A DNA stretch of 64,000 bases, from NCBI GenBank assembly GCA_009731375.1, contig BJOX01000008.1:484296-548295 (forward strand). The letters run 5' to 3'. The DNA is from Paulinella micropora. Lineage: Eukaryota > Cercozoa > Imbricatea > Euglyphida. The notes under the pieces were generated by a model. It was not told where the DNA came from. It searched no databases and saw nothing but the letters and a program-made list of their open reading frames with translations. A program made the position numbers and the translations under genes. Below, in pieces: positions 1 to 12,639 of the stretch (its first letter is position 1; each line of letters starts with the position of its first letter).

Positions 1-589
1 GCCACCAGAAAAATGAGGTGCTTTTCACCGTGGTTGAGTTTTTTCCAGTGGTTGTAAATATTTCCAGTGGTTGGAAATTATTTCGTCCATTGGAAATAAA
101 TTTTGGAAATATTTCCAGCCACCGGAAATAGTTGTAGAAGCTGGAAATATTGCCAGCCACTGGAAATATTTCCAGAAAACTTACTTTGTATGCTCAGACG
201 ATTGCGAAGCGTATGTTTTTAAGTTTTTCTTGTTTGCTTTTTTTTTTTGTTGCTTTTTTAAAATATTTTTTCCACGTGTAGTTTGTTTTGCAAAGTAAAA
301 CGGTGTGATTTGTTTTCATCAAGACATAGAATTGTTGCCAGTAAATGGAAATATTTCCAACCACTGGAAATATTTCCATCCACTGGAAATATTTTTAGCC
401 ACTGGAAATATTTCCAGTCCCTGAAAATATTTCCAGCCACTGGAAATATTTCCAGCGACTAGAAATATTTCTAGAATCTGGAAATATTTCCAGCCTCTGG
501 AAATATTTCCAGCCACTGGAAATATTTCCAGCCACTGGAAATATTTCCAGATGCTAGAAATATTTTTTGTGTTTTTGATTTTTAACTAT
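1..589. repeat. 19-bp palindromic minisatellite, left block
   Basis: The stretch is built from imperfect copies of a 19-bp unit close to TGGAAATATTTCCAGCCAC. Each unit contains two overlapping dyads, GGAAATATTTCC and CCAGCCACTGG, so both strands read nearly alike. Copies are most regular at about 350-560 and degenerate elsewhere. Open frames in this block only translate the repeat (motifs such as GNISSGWKYFQ) and are not genes. Confidence 0.9.
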
Positions 590-645
590 GTTTTTCCACG
601 TGTAGTTTTTTTTGGAAAGTAAAACGATGTGATTTGTTTTTATTT
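590..645 (+). repeat. Direct repeat of 266-321 (non-satellite segment)
   Basis: A segment of about 55 bp that includes TTTTTCCACGTGTAG and AAAACGATGTGATTTG occurs twice, at about 266-321 and 590-645, with a few differences. It contains a CACGTG box. Both copies interrupt the 19-bp satellite, which suggests segmental duplication of a non-satellite sequence together with satellite. Confidence 0.7.
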
Positions 646-730
646 GTTCGGACAGCTGCTACTGGAACATGAGACACTTTGGTTGGCAAAAGAAGAGAAG
701 GATCGTCAAGGATAAGTTTTTTCTCACTTT

Positions 731-1099
731 GTGTGTGACGGGAAAAGATTTGTTTGTGAGGATGGCATCACCAACACAGCTAGACGAGATTGTTCAGCCT
801 GCTTTGTTACTTTACATGATGACACGTACTGCTTGATTCACTCTGGTTTGCAGCTAGTTGTTTCTGAAGGTGACGTGCCTAGGTTTCTGCAGCTGAAAGT
901 AACTGTATTTGAAGTGCATCAGAAAGGCATATTAGGAGAATCTGTAACCATCATACGACCGCCCGTTCGCCCAGTCTACAAGTGGATTCGTTTGGACAGT
1001 GTAGTATGTTCCGTAGTAGCTTTTAGGCAACCAGTGAATAACACAGCGACATTGCATGAAAGTTATCGCGTAGCTATACCAATGTTGATTTTTTCATAA
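731..1099 (+). CDS. Hypothetical protein, 3' end of a gene between satellite blocks
   Basis: An open frame of 122 codons lies in the only non-repetitive part of the first 2.5 kb. The product is mixed in composition with six cysteines and no family I recognise. The stop is TAA, and AATAAA hexamers follow directly at about 1098 and again near 1133, which fits a eukaryotic polyadenylation site. The true start is uncertain: the frame may be a last exon, because coding-like sequence continues upstream from about 660 in another frame and splice-like AG and GT sites are present. It could also be fortuitous; the polyadenylation signals are the main support. Confidence 0.4.
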   Translation: MCDGKRFVCEDGITNTARRDCSACFVTLHDDTYCLIHSGLQLVVSEGDVPRFLQLKVTVFEVHQKGILGESVTIIRPPVRPVYKWIRLDSVVCSVVAFRQPVNNTATLHESYRVAIPMLIFS

Positions 1100-1139
1100 T
1101 AAAGACTTATAATTACTTTGAAAATGAAAATTTGAATAA

Positions 1140-2520
1140 AGACCTCAGTGACTGGAAATATTTCTGTTAACTGAAAATGTTTTCCACCTTGGAAATATCT
1201 CTATCTAGATATATTTCCAGCCACTGCAGATATTTCCAGTCACAGGAAATATCAAGTTTCCAAGGCACAAAAATATTTCCAGTTTACAAAAAATCTCCAG
1301 TGGTTGGAAATACTTTTCATAACTGGAAATATTTCCAGTTGTTAGAGATATTTCCAGTGGCTGGAAATATTTCCAGTGGCTGGAAATTATTCTGTCCATT
1401 GGAAATATTTCCAAAATCTAGAAATATTTCCAGCCACCGGAAATAATTTTAGAAGCTGGAAATATTTCGAGCCACTGGAAATATTTCCAGTAACTGAAAA
1501 TATTTTCTATACTTCCAGCTACTGGAATATTTCCAGCTACTGAAAATATTTCCACTGGCTGGAAATATTCCCAGTCGCTGGAAATATTTTTTAGTGACTG
1601 GAATATTTCCAGACACTGGAAACATTTCCATTGGCTTGAAATATTTCCAGTCTTCGGAAATATTTCCAGTTACTAAGTTGGAAATATTTCCAGTGACTGC
1701 CAATATTTTGTAGCTTGGAAATATTTCCAAAATGTAGACATATTTCCAGCCACTGGAAATAATTGTAGAAGCTGGAAATATTTCCAGCCACTGACCAGGA
1801 AATATGTCCAGAAACTGAAAATATTTTCTATACTTCCAGCTACTGGAATATTTCCAGCCACTGGAAATATTTCCAGTGTCTGGAAATATTCCCAGTAGCT
1901 GGAAATATTTCCAGTGACTGGAGTATTTCCAGCCGCTGGAAATATTTGCATTGGCTGGAAATATTTCTAGTGACTGGAAATATGTCCAGTGGCTGGAAAT
2001 ATTTCCAGTGACTGGAAATATTTTGTACCTTGAAAATACTTCCAAAATGTAGATATATTTCCAGCCACTGGAAATAATTATAGAAGCTGGAAATATTTCC
2101 AGCCACTGGAAATATTTCCATACTTTCAGCTACTGGAATATTTCCAGCCACTGAAAATATTTCCAGTAGATGGAAATATTTCCGGCTAAAAAACATTTCC
2201 CGTTAGGAAAAAAAATTACTTCCAGCCACTGGAAATATTCTCAATACTAGAAAATATTTCCAGTAGCTGGAAATATTATTTTCCAGTGCTCCAAAATAAT
2301 TTCCAGTGGCTGGAAATGATAGTTCCAGTGTCCAAAATAATTTCCAGTGGCTGGAAATACTATTTCCAGTGTCCAAAATAATTTCCAGTGTTTAAAATAA
2401 TTTCTAGCCACTGGAAATTATGTTAGACACTGGAAATTATTTCCAGTGGCTGGATATTTATTTTACATGCTAGAAATTATTTCCAGATGCTGGAAATTAT
2501 TTTAGTATTTGTCTCCATAC
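1140..2520. repeat. 19-bp palindromic minisatellite, right block
   Basis: This is the same family as the block at 1-589, with TTTCCAGTGGCTGGAAATA-type units. From about 2230 to 2500 a variant form dominates in which AAATATTT becomes AAATAATTT and units read CCAAAATAATTTCCAG. The apparent reading frames of 60-200 codons on the reverse strand are repeat translations. Confidence 0.9.
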
Positions 2521-2524
2521 TATT

Positions 2525-3762
2525 AGTGTGACAAGCTAGTAGGTAAAGCAAAGAGGAGTGTGGCAGATTTGGTGAGAGACACCTCACCAGACTTTGGTCA
2601 GAACTTGCACACTGTGTGGGTAAGACTAACCAAAAGGTTTGGTAAGGTGAGTGAGGAGGATGTGCAAGATAAGATAAATGCGATGAATGCGTGGACGTCT
2701 GATGAGGGGTGTGATTATGCTCCGCAGTTTGATCCTTTTGTTGCGTTCGATGAAGAGCTAAAGGCAGTAGGCCATAAAACACCCAACAGAACAATGGAAA
2801 CAATAATCACGAATGCCTTACAAAACCCTGAGTATGCGTCAGAGGGGGTGAGAAAGGATTGGGGAGGATGGATGAGCACGCTGAAGATGAATAAGAAGCA
2901 GCATGCATGGTCTTTTGAGGAATGGTGGGAGGAGTTGGAAGAAAAAGCGTTGGAAATAGACAGAAACAAAGACAGAGAGAAGAAGATGCAGAAAGAAAAA
3001 GCACACGCAGGAAAGGATGCCAACAAAAGAGAGGAAGGGCACAGAGGCGTTTGTTTTTGGTTTCAGAGAGAGAGAGAGTGGATGCAAGTTGGGGGATGAG
3101 TGTCGTTTTGCTCATACAGAGGGGTCAGTCACTATGCGTAGTGTGCCTGGGGTATGCTACATGTTTGAACAGTCAGGCAGCTGTGATTGATCTAACTGTA
3201 TATATAAACACACCACCACTAACAAGAAAGGGGGAGGGAAAGGAACAGGAACGAGAAAGAAGACGTTGAAGAAAGAGAAATGTTTCAACTGTAACATGGA
3301 GGGGCATGTGTTCTCAGCATGTGAGAAGGAGTGCAGGATGTGTGCGGGTGAGCACAGACTACATGAATGTGCAGAGATGCAGAAGGCGAGAGAAGAGCCA
3401 GGTGAGAAGGAAGAACCAAGAGAGAAGGAAAAGAGAGCAAAAGGGGAACATGGAAAGTTAGGAAGGGGGAGTGAGTCAGACACTTCAGACACAGATGAGG
3501 AAGGTGAGAAGGTGAAAGCATTAAAAAGGACGATGAGATTTTTGACAGGGCGAGACAGAGCAGGCATGGCAAAGGAGAAGGCCCACATGGACAAAGTGAA
3601 GGTAGTACAAGAGAGAGAAGTCTATCGTCAATGTGAGGGGCGAGTGTCAGGTGAGCAGCAATGTTTTGTGTGCACTGATGACATGGAGAGTGAGAATGCG
3701 TTGTTGCGAGAGGCAGCTTATGGTCTGTTGAAAGGGCGATTTTGCGGGCTGCATACAGATCA

Positions 3763-3810
<48 letters not shown>

Positions 3811-3844
3811 AAGCCTCAGGGATGGGGGAGCAAAACGAAGATAG
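2525..3844 (+). pseudogene. Gag-like protein with CCCH fingers and a CCHC zinc knuckle, frameshifted
   Basis: Three successive frames make one plausible nucleic-acid-binding protein. The first (2525-3099) is an acidic/basic helical region with W-rich segments, typical of retroelement gag. At 3065-3085 a (GA)n tract shifts the frame. In the shifted frame follows a CCCH finger with GCKLGDECRFAH (C-x5-C-x3-H), and a second one starting CYMFEQSGSC that contains an in-frame TGA. A CCHC knuckle at about 3281 (CFNCNMEGHVFSAC, C-x2-C-x4-H-x4-C) and a Cys/His cluster CRMCAGEHRLHEC come next. The tail is Glu/Lys/Arg rich and ends in a second (GA)n run at 3770-3806. Identification as gag is an inference from the knuckle and the retroelement context; a host RNA-binding protein is possible. 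Slippage in the GA tracts is the likely cause of the breaks. Confidence 0.55.
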
Positions 3845-3861
3845 CCCACTCAAACCGTTAG

Positions 3862-4170
3862 TTGAAGATAGAGAAGGAGAAGCGCTATAAGTGCAAAAGT
3901 AAGAAGAAGAAAGGAGAAGAAAGGAACGGAAAGAAGAAGGTGGGCCCTGTAGAAGGGCCAATGAAGATTATGCAATTCAGGGAACCTGTAGGTTCGGCCG
4001 ACAAAGACCAACGCAAACCCCGGGGGGAGGACAGCGACATCGACAGCGATCTCGACAACGGCTCAGACCCAGAGCGGCAATTGGTGGTGCGTGCGGCGCG
4101 GGAGTGGTTACATGACCCTGGCGGCGGACTACAGCGTCGGAAAGTGGGCGGCTGGGGACCGGGGAGCTAA
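3862..4170 (+). pseudogene. Basic/acidic tail, possible continuation of the gag-like gene
   Basis: This open frame encodes a Lys/Glu-rich stretch followed by an acidic DSDIDSDLDNGSD segment. It starts just after the GA-repeat break at 3806, so it may be the displaced C-terminus of the preceding gene. No domain is recognised. Confidence 0.3.
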
Positions 4171-4444
4171 TAGACTCGGGCGGCCTCATGGAAGCAAGAG
4201 AATGGGGGAGCGCGCAGCGAGCGGCGCTGCAACGGTGACTTTTACGCTCGCTAATAAGTCTAATTTTGAGCGTGACTACAAAGCCCACCGGCAATGTTGG
4301 TTACTTTCGACAGGGAATGGCCTACTGTCCCGTTGGACGCCCGTGGGTATATAGATCTTCATACTTCGGCTTACTCGTGGGAGCGAACCCCAACGCGTCC
4401 CCTTTGGCGGCCATTCTCGAAGGTCAAATCCTATTCCTCAGCAC

Positions 4445-6240
4445 ATGAATTTCGATCCACATATTGACGACGAAGGAACGTACATACGTCGCGTTTTCCT
4501 ACTTCCGACACGCGAACGCTGTTTCGCCCTCCAACATTACTTTCATCGCCTCCCGTGTAATGACCCGATTTGTTTCAAGATCCTTCCTACGGACCATTAC
4601 TACGACGAAGAAAGTGCATGGACGGAAATACGCACGGTCCGAGAACGATCCTACGAGTGTCTTGTGACCTACCGCGCGGCTTTTTCGACGACTGCAGCAT
4701 CACTGCCTACTACACCGACGAAAAGGATGCATCATTTTTGCTACAATTCTTCATGGGCAGCAATTATATGGGACATTCCAACACCATCGAAAGGACAGTG
4801 GGAACAGCCAAACTGGACGACTCCGAACTTCGCGAATACCTTCAAAATGCTCCCAACTGGAATGCGGCATCCCGCACCATAGATGTCAAGGATTCCTTTG
4901 CATGCACGTTCCATTGGGTACGCTACGACCATGTCCCGTGGCACTTGGCACAGTACTTCTTTATGGTCGTTGGAAGCGAAACCGGACTTCGATTCAGTCA
5001 GGAGATCCACGTGGTCCAACACCCCCATGATACTGTCCCATGCTCAACGGATATTATCAATCCGTATTCTCGGAATAAACGCCTCCGTGGCTACCCCTAC
5101 GGAGTCCCGGTTATTCGCAGGCATCCGACAGCAAATGAACATCGACATTTTCACGAGTGGAACACGACCTCCAATCACCCCCCAACCGCTTACCGCGGAG
5201 ATGACCATACCCCGTTCGGACGATGGACAAATCTCAAGGCAGGCCGAATGGAATTGGTCCTCCACTATTTCTACACGGAACTGAAAATGAGCGCTCAGGA
5301 TCTTACATACGAAGTCTTACTGACAAACGTACCAGGAGGAAACTGTACGACGCTTTCCCCTGAAGAAACCAGAGTCAACTATCGTATCGATTTTCCCCAC
5401 GCCCAGCTCATCCATCCAGGTTTTGACATCCAACCACACCTACCAACTGAACGATTACGAGGCTCGTGGCCAGACCCAACCCAGCTCGACGACTCTCCAG
5501 CGAGATCTGACAGTAAATCTGGTTCTTCATCAAGTTCCAGCTCGTCATCCAGCTCGTCATCGAGCTCGTCGAGCAGTTCAAGCTCATTTTCGTTAGCACC
5601 GGCCCCAGCTCAGCCCCCATCGGCCCCAGCTTCGCCACCACCGGCCCAAGCTCAGCCACCGGCGGCACCATCTCAATCGCCATCGGTTTTAGCGCAGCAT
5701 CCAGCGGCCCCGGCCCAACCATCAGCGGCCACTGGTTCCGACTCATCGGCCGCACCGTTGTTACAAACAACTCGTGCATTTCCTGTCCAACCACAGCCCC
5801 CCTCTGGCTGCAAGCCAAATGAGAATAAGAAGCATAAAGACGACGACTCGAAGGGAGGCGGACAAGGCCCTTCCTCTTCGTCATCGACAGGCAGTTCGTC
5901 ATCCAAGCCGATCACAGGACCAACAGCTGCAGCTTCTCCTCCTCATTCAATGACACGACGTTCGCAACAACCTCCGAACAAGGACGATGAAACCGAGCCA
6001 CACGGAATTCGATTTCATCCCTTTTCGATTTTCCCTGGCATTTTTTGCCTTCAATACATAAACCCATCCCTTCGCACAGATATTCGTTTCGACATTGTTG
6101 AAAGGATCAACCAGTGGCATCATTTAGGTTTCATTTTTACCTCGTATGCTCATGGCAACAGCAACGCAGCCACGGCAACGATGCAGGGTAACACGGACCG
6201 GGGGTCCCTCGAACCAAAAGTGGAATCTGGAAGAAGGTGA
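4445..6240 (+). pseudogene. Unrecognised protein with Ser-run and Pro/Ala/Gln-rich linker
   Basis: The frame from the ATG at 4445 (MNFDPHIDDEG...) stays protein-like to about 4665, where coding sense moves to the frame that runs to the stop at 6240; a single indel near 4670 explains this. The N-terminal 300 residues are rich in aromatic, His and Asp residues. Next come about 25 consecutive serines (5520-5590), then a Pro/Ala/Gln linker to about 5800, and a C-terminal block at 6000-6170. I recognise no domain. Position before a decayed pol and resemblance in layout to the region at 14524-15357 suggest a retroelement gag, but this is inference. Confidence 0.45.
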
Positions 6241-6490
6241 GCTTTTTAGTCAATGAAGGTCAACGAACAGGTAATGAGGTCCCGGAACCTCAACCTGACT
6301 TCAATAATGGCGCCCGCGAACCTGACTTCAATAATCCCGGAACCTCAACCTGACTTCAATAATACGGAGTCTTTGCTTTCAAGCGGGGACACGCTATGGA
6401 CAACATGCTCACTGGTGCGACTGCAAAAGCCCAACGTGCGGTTCCAGTAACCGTACACTGTCACCACCAACACCCCCGCGTGCATTCAGT

Positions 6491-9322
6491 GTGTCAGCAA
6501 TCAATCCAGTAATTGGCCATCGTCTACGCCAAGTGATCGTCGATGAACTCAACTGCTTCGCCGACTGTGGTATGATCATCCCTTTCTCCATGGACGCTGC
6601 CAGATACAACAGTTCTGCTGCCATCAACGGAGTCCTCCCCCTCAAGGAGAAACGACGCGTATGGATAACCCTTGCTGACCTCCTTGCACCTCTGGGAGGT
6701 GATAATATGAGCTTTGCACATTGTTCAAAGTCACCCGTGCCCCACCTTGGTAACCGAGAGCTCCTTTACGATCTCCCAAAAGGCATCTTTGCCTACTCAG
6801 TTCACCAATGTAAGGGCACTCACCCTGTATGGTGCCGATGTGGAGGCCCAGCCGAATGCCCGACACGCGGTCTGGCCCCTCCGTCACCAAATCAAGCTGC
6901 CTCTCCCGAACATCGAGCTGTATTACCAAGGCGACGACTTCTCGACCATAAACATCCGGTCATCCTCGACAGGTGTTTGGCTCCAGGCCTGCTCCTGTAG
7001 CCACTACGGCTCCCGAACCTCGGCCAAGACAAGGCCGACGACACCAACGACGCCATAGGCGCAAGGGCCGAAACCAAAACGCCCAGCCTCGACATCCTCC
7101 CGCACGTCCAGCCCCATGGTCGGACGTCCCCGAAGGTCGTCAAAACACCACACGCCTGGCTCAATCATCGGTCGCCCCTCAAGGTCACCGTCAATTTAAC
7201 ACGCTCGCTCGGTCTGGCACTGACTTAACTCAGCACTTGAACAATATGCAAAGCCGCGCCTGACAACTAAGTCTGGAGCGCTCTCCAGACCCTATTCAAC
7301 TGAGGCCGCCTGACCCTGTGGTGCTTCCGACTGGCAGCGCTTCGCCCATCTCGCACATGGATTCCTCCAAGGAAGACTCCGCACAGACAAGTCCTGACTC
7401 TCCATCCGAGCGAGCGGAACACAGCGCGATGCTGACAGGTCCTAAGTTTCCTACAGAGGCAGTCAACCCGAGCCTCACCAGACTTCAACAAGACCAACTC
7501 TGGGCCTCATTCGCAAATACGAACACACTGTTCTTTTCCCTCGGTACAACCCGAATGCCAAACCAGTTGCGTTCCCATGTCCGCGCTGGACTCCGGCAGA
7601 ATGCGAAAATCTCTCCAACTGGACTACGAATGCTCTCAACGCTCTCACATGGAGCTATGCCTCCTCACAACGTACATGGACGAGCCGCAGTCACTCAATT
7701 GGAGAACCTGAGAACATCAAGGAGGATATCATTTCGAGATACACGGAATACCTATATTCACCGTGTACCCCATGACCACCTTCACCCTACAGCCCCAGAC
7801 CTTCTGGTCCCCAACTTGCACCTGAACCAAGTTTGTGACACACTCCCAGGCATGGACGCTCCCACTCATGGATCGGCACTCGTGCCCCGCCCTGAACATC
7901 ATGACCTAACTCTACTCGGCAGTACAAATAGCGCTACTGAAACAATGGAGATAAACGTCACTACTCCCCCCAATGTGCCTGAAGTTCTATCCGTTGTGGG
8001 TATGACCAACTCTACACATGTTCATATCCCCGACAATCCCTGCCTTGTACCCCCTTTTACGAACTTCATTGAACCCACTCAAGCCCGACTGGCAGGCCAC
8101 CCGGGAAGAGCGGAAATGTATGAAAGACCAGCCCCATGGCTACCACACCTTCTTCCCCTGCCAAGCATAAGTCCCGTCCCCATGTCTACCTTCGGACAGA
8201 CGCCAACCATATAGGCATTACCGGCGCTCTTCATGCTGGCTCTGACCATCACGCCCCGGTCATCCAATACTTCTTTCACAAGTTTAAGGGCACGGAAACC
8301 CGCTACATGCAAGAAGCCTATGGTGTATCTATGGAGTTCAACAGTGCCGCTACTACCTCAACGCTAGCGACTTTGAGCTCACCATCGCCACCAGCCCCCA
8401 ACCACTCAGGTGGTCGGTCATGGCAAACTCGCTACCCTATGGTCGTCGGATGGGTTCCGAAATATCTACAGACACTGAGACCAGGATCGAATACTCCCCT
8501 GGTAAACAACCCCCCCTCCAGGATGATTCACCTCGTGCCCCCCGCACGGACTCAGGCGTCCCGATCCCCATTGCTGAAGCTGAAGCTACTTTCCGGCTCC
8601 TCGCAACCATTCCACTGCTCAGAGCAGATTCTACTCTGTGGCTTACCACCGAAGGCACACATGCCGCCTTGGAGATGAAACTCAGATCTCTCCCTTGTCG
8701 CATCATCCGCGCTAGTCTAACACCGCGAAACGCTCAAGCCCCATGGGACTTGGCTATCGTCATCCCGCCGACCGACCGCTCTGTGACCGTCGCGCGGGCT
8801 ATGTTTTATCTTCGCAAGCCGTTTGCTCTGCTCATGAAAGACGACCGATTGACTACATCCCACATCGCACCCTTCCACAGGAAACTGTCGATGCGTGTCA
8901 TCAAATCGAATTTGAAGACAATTTAGTGTGGTTAGTCTTTGGCCTTCACATGGAATGGACTTACAGATACCCTCTCGTCGCTACTTCGCACGTTCCTCGT
9001 ACCACTCAACCGAGTCAACTTTGACATAGGAGTAGACGAGGATCAGGGAAACAAGAAAGACCGTCCCATAGTTCACCGACAAGATATAACCCCGGAGATC
9101 AACCATCTCTTTCATTCCCTCACGAAGAACAGGAACAATGGTTGGCTTCCCGCCAAAGTTTTTAAGCACATTCAAGGTATCATCACTACCGGCCAATCCT
9201 TCACATTGCACATCATCCAACAAGGCAAAGTCCAAGGAGTAGCCGCCCCATATCACTCTCGAATGGGTTTTACCCATCGTAATGGCTTCACCCGCCCCCC
9301 GCCCAGCGCTTTTCCCACTTGA
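6491..9322 (+). pseudogene. Decayed Ty3/gypsy-like pol (RT, RNase H remnants)
   Basis: GC-rich sequence with short open frames in all three forward frames. Near 6500-6700 the frame resembles the start of a gypsy reverse transcriptase (an E/D-rich helix, GMIIPFS, then RRVWITLADL). The clearest part is RNase H: at 8180-8330 HVYLRTDANHIGITGAL and YFFHKFKGTETRY follow the family pattern TDAS..GIGAVL ... YFSHKL...E.NY; at 8340-8510 YLNASDFELTIATSPQPLRW and later IEYSPGKQ match the '..F.L.TDHKPL.W ... IEY.PGK' block. A weak zinc-binding integrase-like segment lies near 9060-9200. No frame carries the whole set and the YxDD motif is not intact, so the copy is dead. Element borders were not found. 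Confidence 0.5.
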
Positions 9323-9775
9323 ACGTCATCGTCCCTAGAAACATTACGCCATGACCGGCGTACCCATGTAAGTCCTTGATCGCCTCTTGTGCCTGCAGGT
9401 CAACTATTATTCTCACCGAACTTGAACCCCTCAGTGGTTATATCTGCACGGCATATTTGGTGCTTCATTGGTCCATCTTGGCTATGTGATACCCGGCCAC
9501 CTAATTTTCTACGGCTCGACATCGCCTTCCGATATCAACGCTCGCAACTGTGCCTCAATTGTCCCAGTCCCGCTGCAGATCATGGATATCCGGCCCAGGC
9601 TGATCAGCCACTCCCCCTCACTTCTGCCCTACTACTCTTCTCTCTCGCCCCACTTTCCCTCTCTCTCTGCAGTTTCTGATTTATTATTGGAGTTGTGAGG
9701 TGGTATGCGTGAGCAATCTCATTCTCTCCTGTCTCCTCTGCTGCAGCTAACAAACCTAGCTCATCCGGATAATAA
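9323..9775. other. No gene seen
   Basis: Pyrimidine-rich sequence with CT-rich tracts at 9600-9680 links the decayed pol to the microsatellite block. Short frames in it show no recognisable features. Confidence 0.6.
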
Positions 9776-9777
9776 GG

Positions 9778-9820
<43 letters not shown>

Positions 9821-10087
9821 TCATCAACCAGCAACAAGCGACAAGCAACAGGCAACATGTGACAAGCAACAGACGACAAACGACAAACGACATGCGGCAA
9901 CAGGCGACAAGCGACAGGTGATAGACGACAACAACAACAAGCGACGAATGATGATGATGATGGTGGTGGTGGTGGTGGTGAATCAATGATGATGATGATG
10001 ATGATGATGATGATTATGGTGAATCATTGGTGATGATGATGGATGATGAATGGTGAATGGTGAATGGTGGATGATGGATGTGGATGA

Positions 10088-10121
<34 letters not shown>

Positions 10122-10396
10122 GGTGGTGATGATGATGGATGATGAATGGACGATGATGGATGATGCATGGGTGATGATGGATGAGGATGATGGTGATGGT
10201 GATGATGAAGATAATGGTGATGGATGATGATCATGTACGATGATGGACGATGATGGACGATGATGGATGATGATGGATGATGATGATGATGATGATGATG
10301 AATCATTGGAGATGGACGATGATGGACGATGATGGACGATGATGGATGGTGATGGATGATGGATGATTATGGTTGATCGATGATGATGGATGATGA

Positions 10397-10428
<32 letters not shown>

Positions 10429-10464
10429 AAATTGGTGGTGGTGGAGTATAGGTGGTGGTTGTGG

Positions 10465-10498
<34 letters not shown>

Positions 10499-10533
10499 TG
10501 ATGATGAATGATGATGATGAATTTTGAAGATGA

Positions 10534-10565
<32 letters not shown>

Positions 10566-10652
10566 TTGGTGGCGGTGAAGTATAGGTGGTGATGGTGGTG
10601 GTGGTGGAGTATAGATGGTGATGGATGATGATGATGATGATGGATGGTGATG

Positions 10653-10687
<35 letters not shown>

Positions 10688-11235
10688 AGTATAGTTGGTG
10701 ATGATGATGATGATGCTGATGATGATGTGGTGGTGGTGATGGTGGTGGTGGCGGTGGTGGTGGCCGCGGTGGTGNNNNNNNNNNNNNNNNNNNNNNNNNN
10801 NNNNNNNNNNNNNNNNNNNNNNNNNNNNGGTGGCCACGGTGGTGGTGGTGGTTTTGGTGATGGTTGTGATGGTGGTGATGGTGGTAATGGTGGCGATGGT
10901 AGCGATATCGACGGCGGCGATGATGATGATCATCATCATGATCATCATCAAAATGGTGATGGTGATGGTGGTAATGATGATGATGATCATCATCAAAATG
11001 ATTATCACCAGTACCACCACCATCAAATCCAACATAACAATCATCATCATCCATCGTCACCACCACCGCCACCATCACCAAATCCAACTTTACTTTCTTC
11101 TTTCTTTCAGTTTCTTCTTACATTTCACGTTGTTGTTGTTTGATTGTTGACGATGATAAAAGTAATGTTGGATTTGGTGAAGTGGTGGTGGTGGTGATGA
11201 TGATGATGATGATGATGATGACGACGACCTTTCCT
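9776..11235. repeat. Triplet microsatellites (ATC/GAT and GGT) with assembly gap
   Basis: (ATC)n at 9778-9820, then (GAT)n and (GGT)n tracts with short spacers such as GGATGATGAATGG up to about 11225. All long frames here encode poly-His, poly-Ser, poly-Met or poly-Ile runs and are repeat artefacts. A run of N occupies 10775-10828. Between 9826 and 9950 lies a short block of the heptamer satellite in the opposite orientation (CAAGCGA/CAAGCAA units). Confidence 0.9.
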
Positions 11236-11261
11236 TGTCAGTTCTTTCCCCTCTTCTTGTT

Positions 11262-12600
11262 TGATGTATTGCTTAGTGTTGCTTGTTGATTGTTGATTGT
11301 TGCTTGTTGCTTGTTGCTTGTTTCTTGTTTCTTGTTTCTTGTTGCTTTTAGTTTCTTTTACACTTTACCCTTTGATTGTTTGATGGTTGATGACTATTCT
11401 AGTAAGTTTTGATTTGGTGGTGGTGGTGGTGGTGATGATGATGATGAGATGACCTATCCTGGTCAACTCTCTTTGTGTTTGGTATTGCTTGGTATTCCTT
11501 AAACGCTGGTCGTTTGCGGCTTGTTGCTTGTTGCTTGTTGCTTGTCTTGTCGCTTGTCGCTTGTCGCTTGTCGCTTGTCGCTTGTTGCTTTTGTCGCTTG
11601 GCGCTTGTCGCCTGTTGTTTATTGTTGATTCTGTTGTCGCCTGTCGCTGTCGCTCGTCGCTTGTTGCCTTTCCTTCGTCGGTCGTCGCTCATGGGCTGTC
11701 GCTTGTCGCTTGTCGTTTGCAATTGTTGTTTATTTCTTGATGCTCCTTGTTGCTTGCCGTCTATCGTTGCTTTGCTGTTGTGCTCTTACTGCTTGCTTGT
11801 TTGCTTTTTGCTTGTCGCTTGTCGATTGCTTACGCTATTTGTCTCTGTTGCTTGGTGGTGGCCATTGCTTCTTGCTGTTTGTTGCTTGTTGCTTTCCGAG
11901 CCTTTCCGCTTGTTGCTTGTCGCGTGCTGCATGTTGGTTGTCGCTGATTGGTTGTTGGTTGTTGCTTGTCCTTTGCTAGTACCGTTGTAGTTTTTTGTTG
12001 CTTGTTGCTTGTTGCTGCAGCTGGCTGTTTGTCGCCTGTTGCTTGTTGCCTGTTGCTTGTTGCTTGTTGCTTGTTGCTTATTTCTTTTGTTTTTGTCGCT
12101 TGTCGCTTTGTTGTTGCCTGATTTCGTGTTTTGTATCGCTTGCCTGCTTGTCGCTTGTCGCTTGTCGCTTGTTGCTTGTTGATGCCGTTTGTCGTTTATC
12201 TTTTCTTCTGTTGTCAGTTTCTCGTTATCTTCTTGTCGCTTGTCGCTTGTCACTTGTAGTCTGTTGTTGAAAGTCCTTTGCTAGTATCCTTTTCTTACTT
12301 GTTGTTTGTCCTTTTCTAGATCTAATATTGTTGCTTGTTGCTTGTTGCTTGTTGTTTTTGTTTATCGCTGGTTCTTGCTGATTGTTGTTTGTTGCTTGTT
12401 GTTTGTTATTTCGTAGAGTTTATAACTTGTCTTGTTTCTTTTTGCGGGTCTGTCGCTGTGGTCACGCTTGTGGCTTGTCGGGTCGGGTCGGTTGTTAACG
12501 TTGTCGCTTTTTGCTTGAGTTGTTGCTGACTGCTTGCTGCTCGTTGGTCGTTACTTGTGGTACACCGTTCTCGTTTGTTGTTTGCTGATGATTTTTTACT
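11262..12600. repeat. Heptamer satellite (CTTGTYG)n
   Basis: Irregular tandem array of a 7-bp unit, CTTGTTG or CTTGTCG, with a TTGCTTGTTG-like core. The period is not a multiple of three, so all three frames stay open and encode low-complexity LLLVACRLSLVAC-type peptides. The same satellite recurs at 20290-21138 and 44379-44800, on both sides of the integrated virus. Confidence 0.9.
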
Positions 12601-12639
12601 GCTAGTATTCTTCTTCTCGTCCTCCTTCACCTCATTTCA

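Noticed and set aside
9604-12630. Many long open frames on both strands
   Set aside because: They translate GAT/GGT triplets or the 7-bp satellite (poly-His, poly-Ser, LLLVACRL-type peptides). The 7-bp period keeps all frames open without selection.
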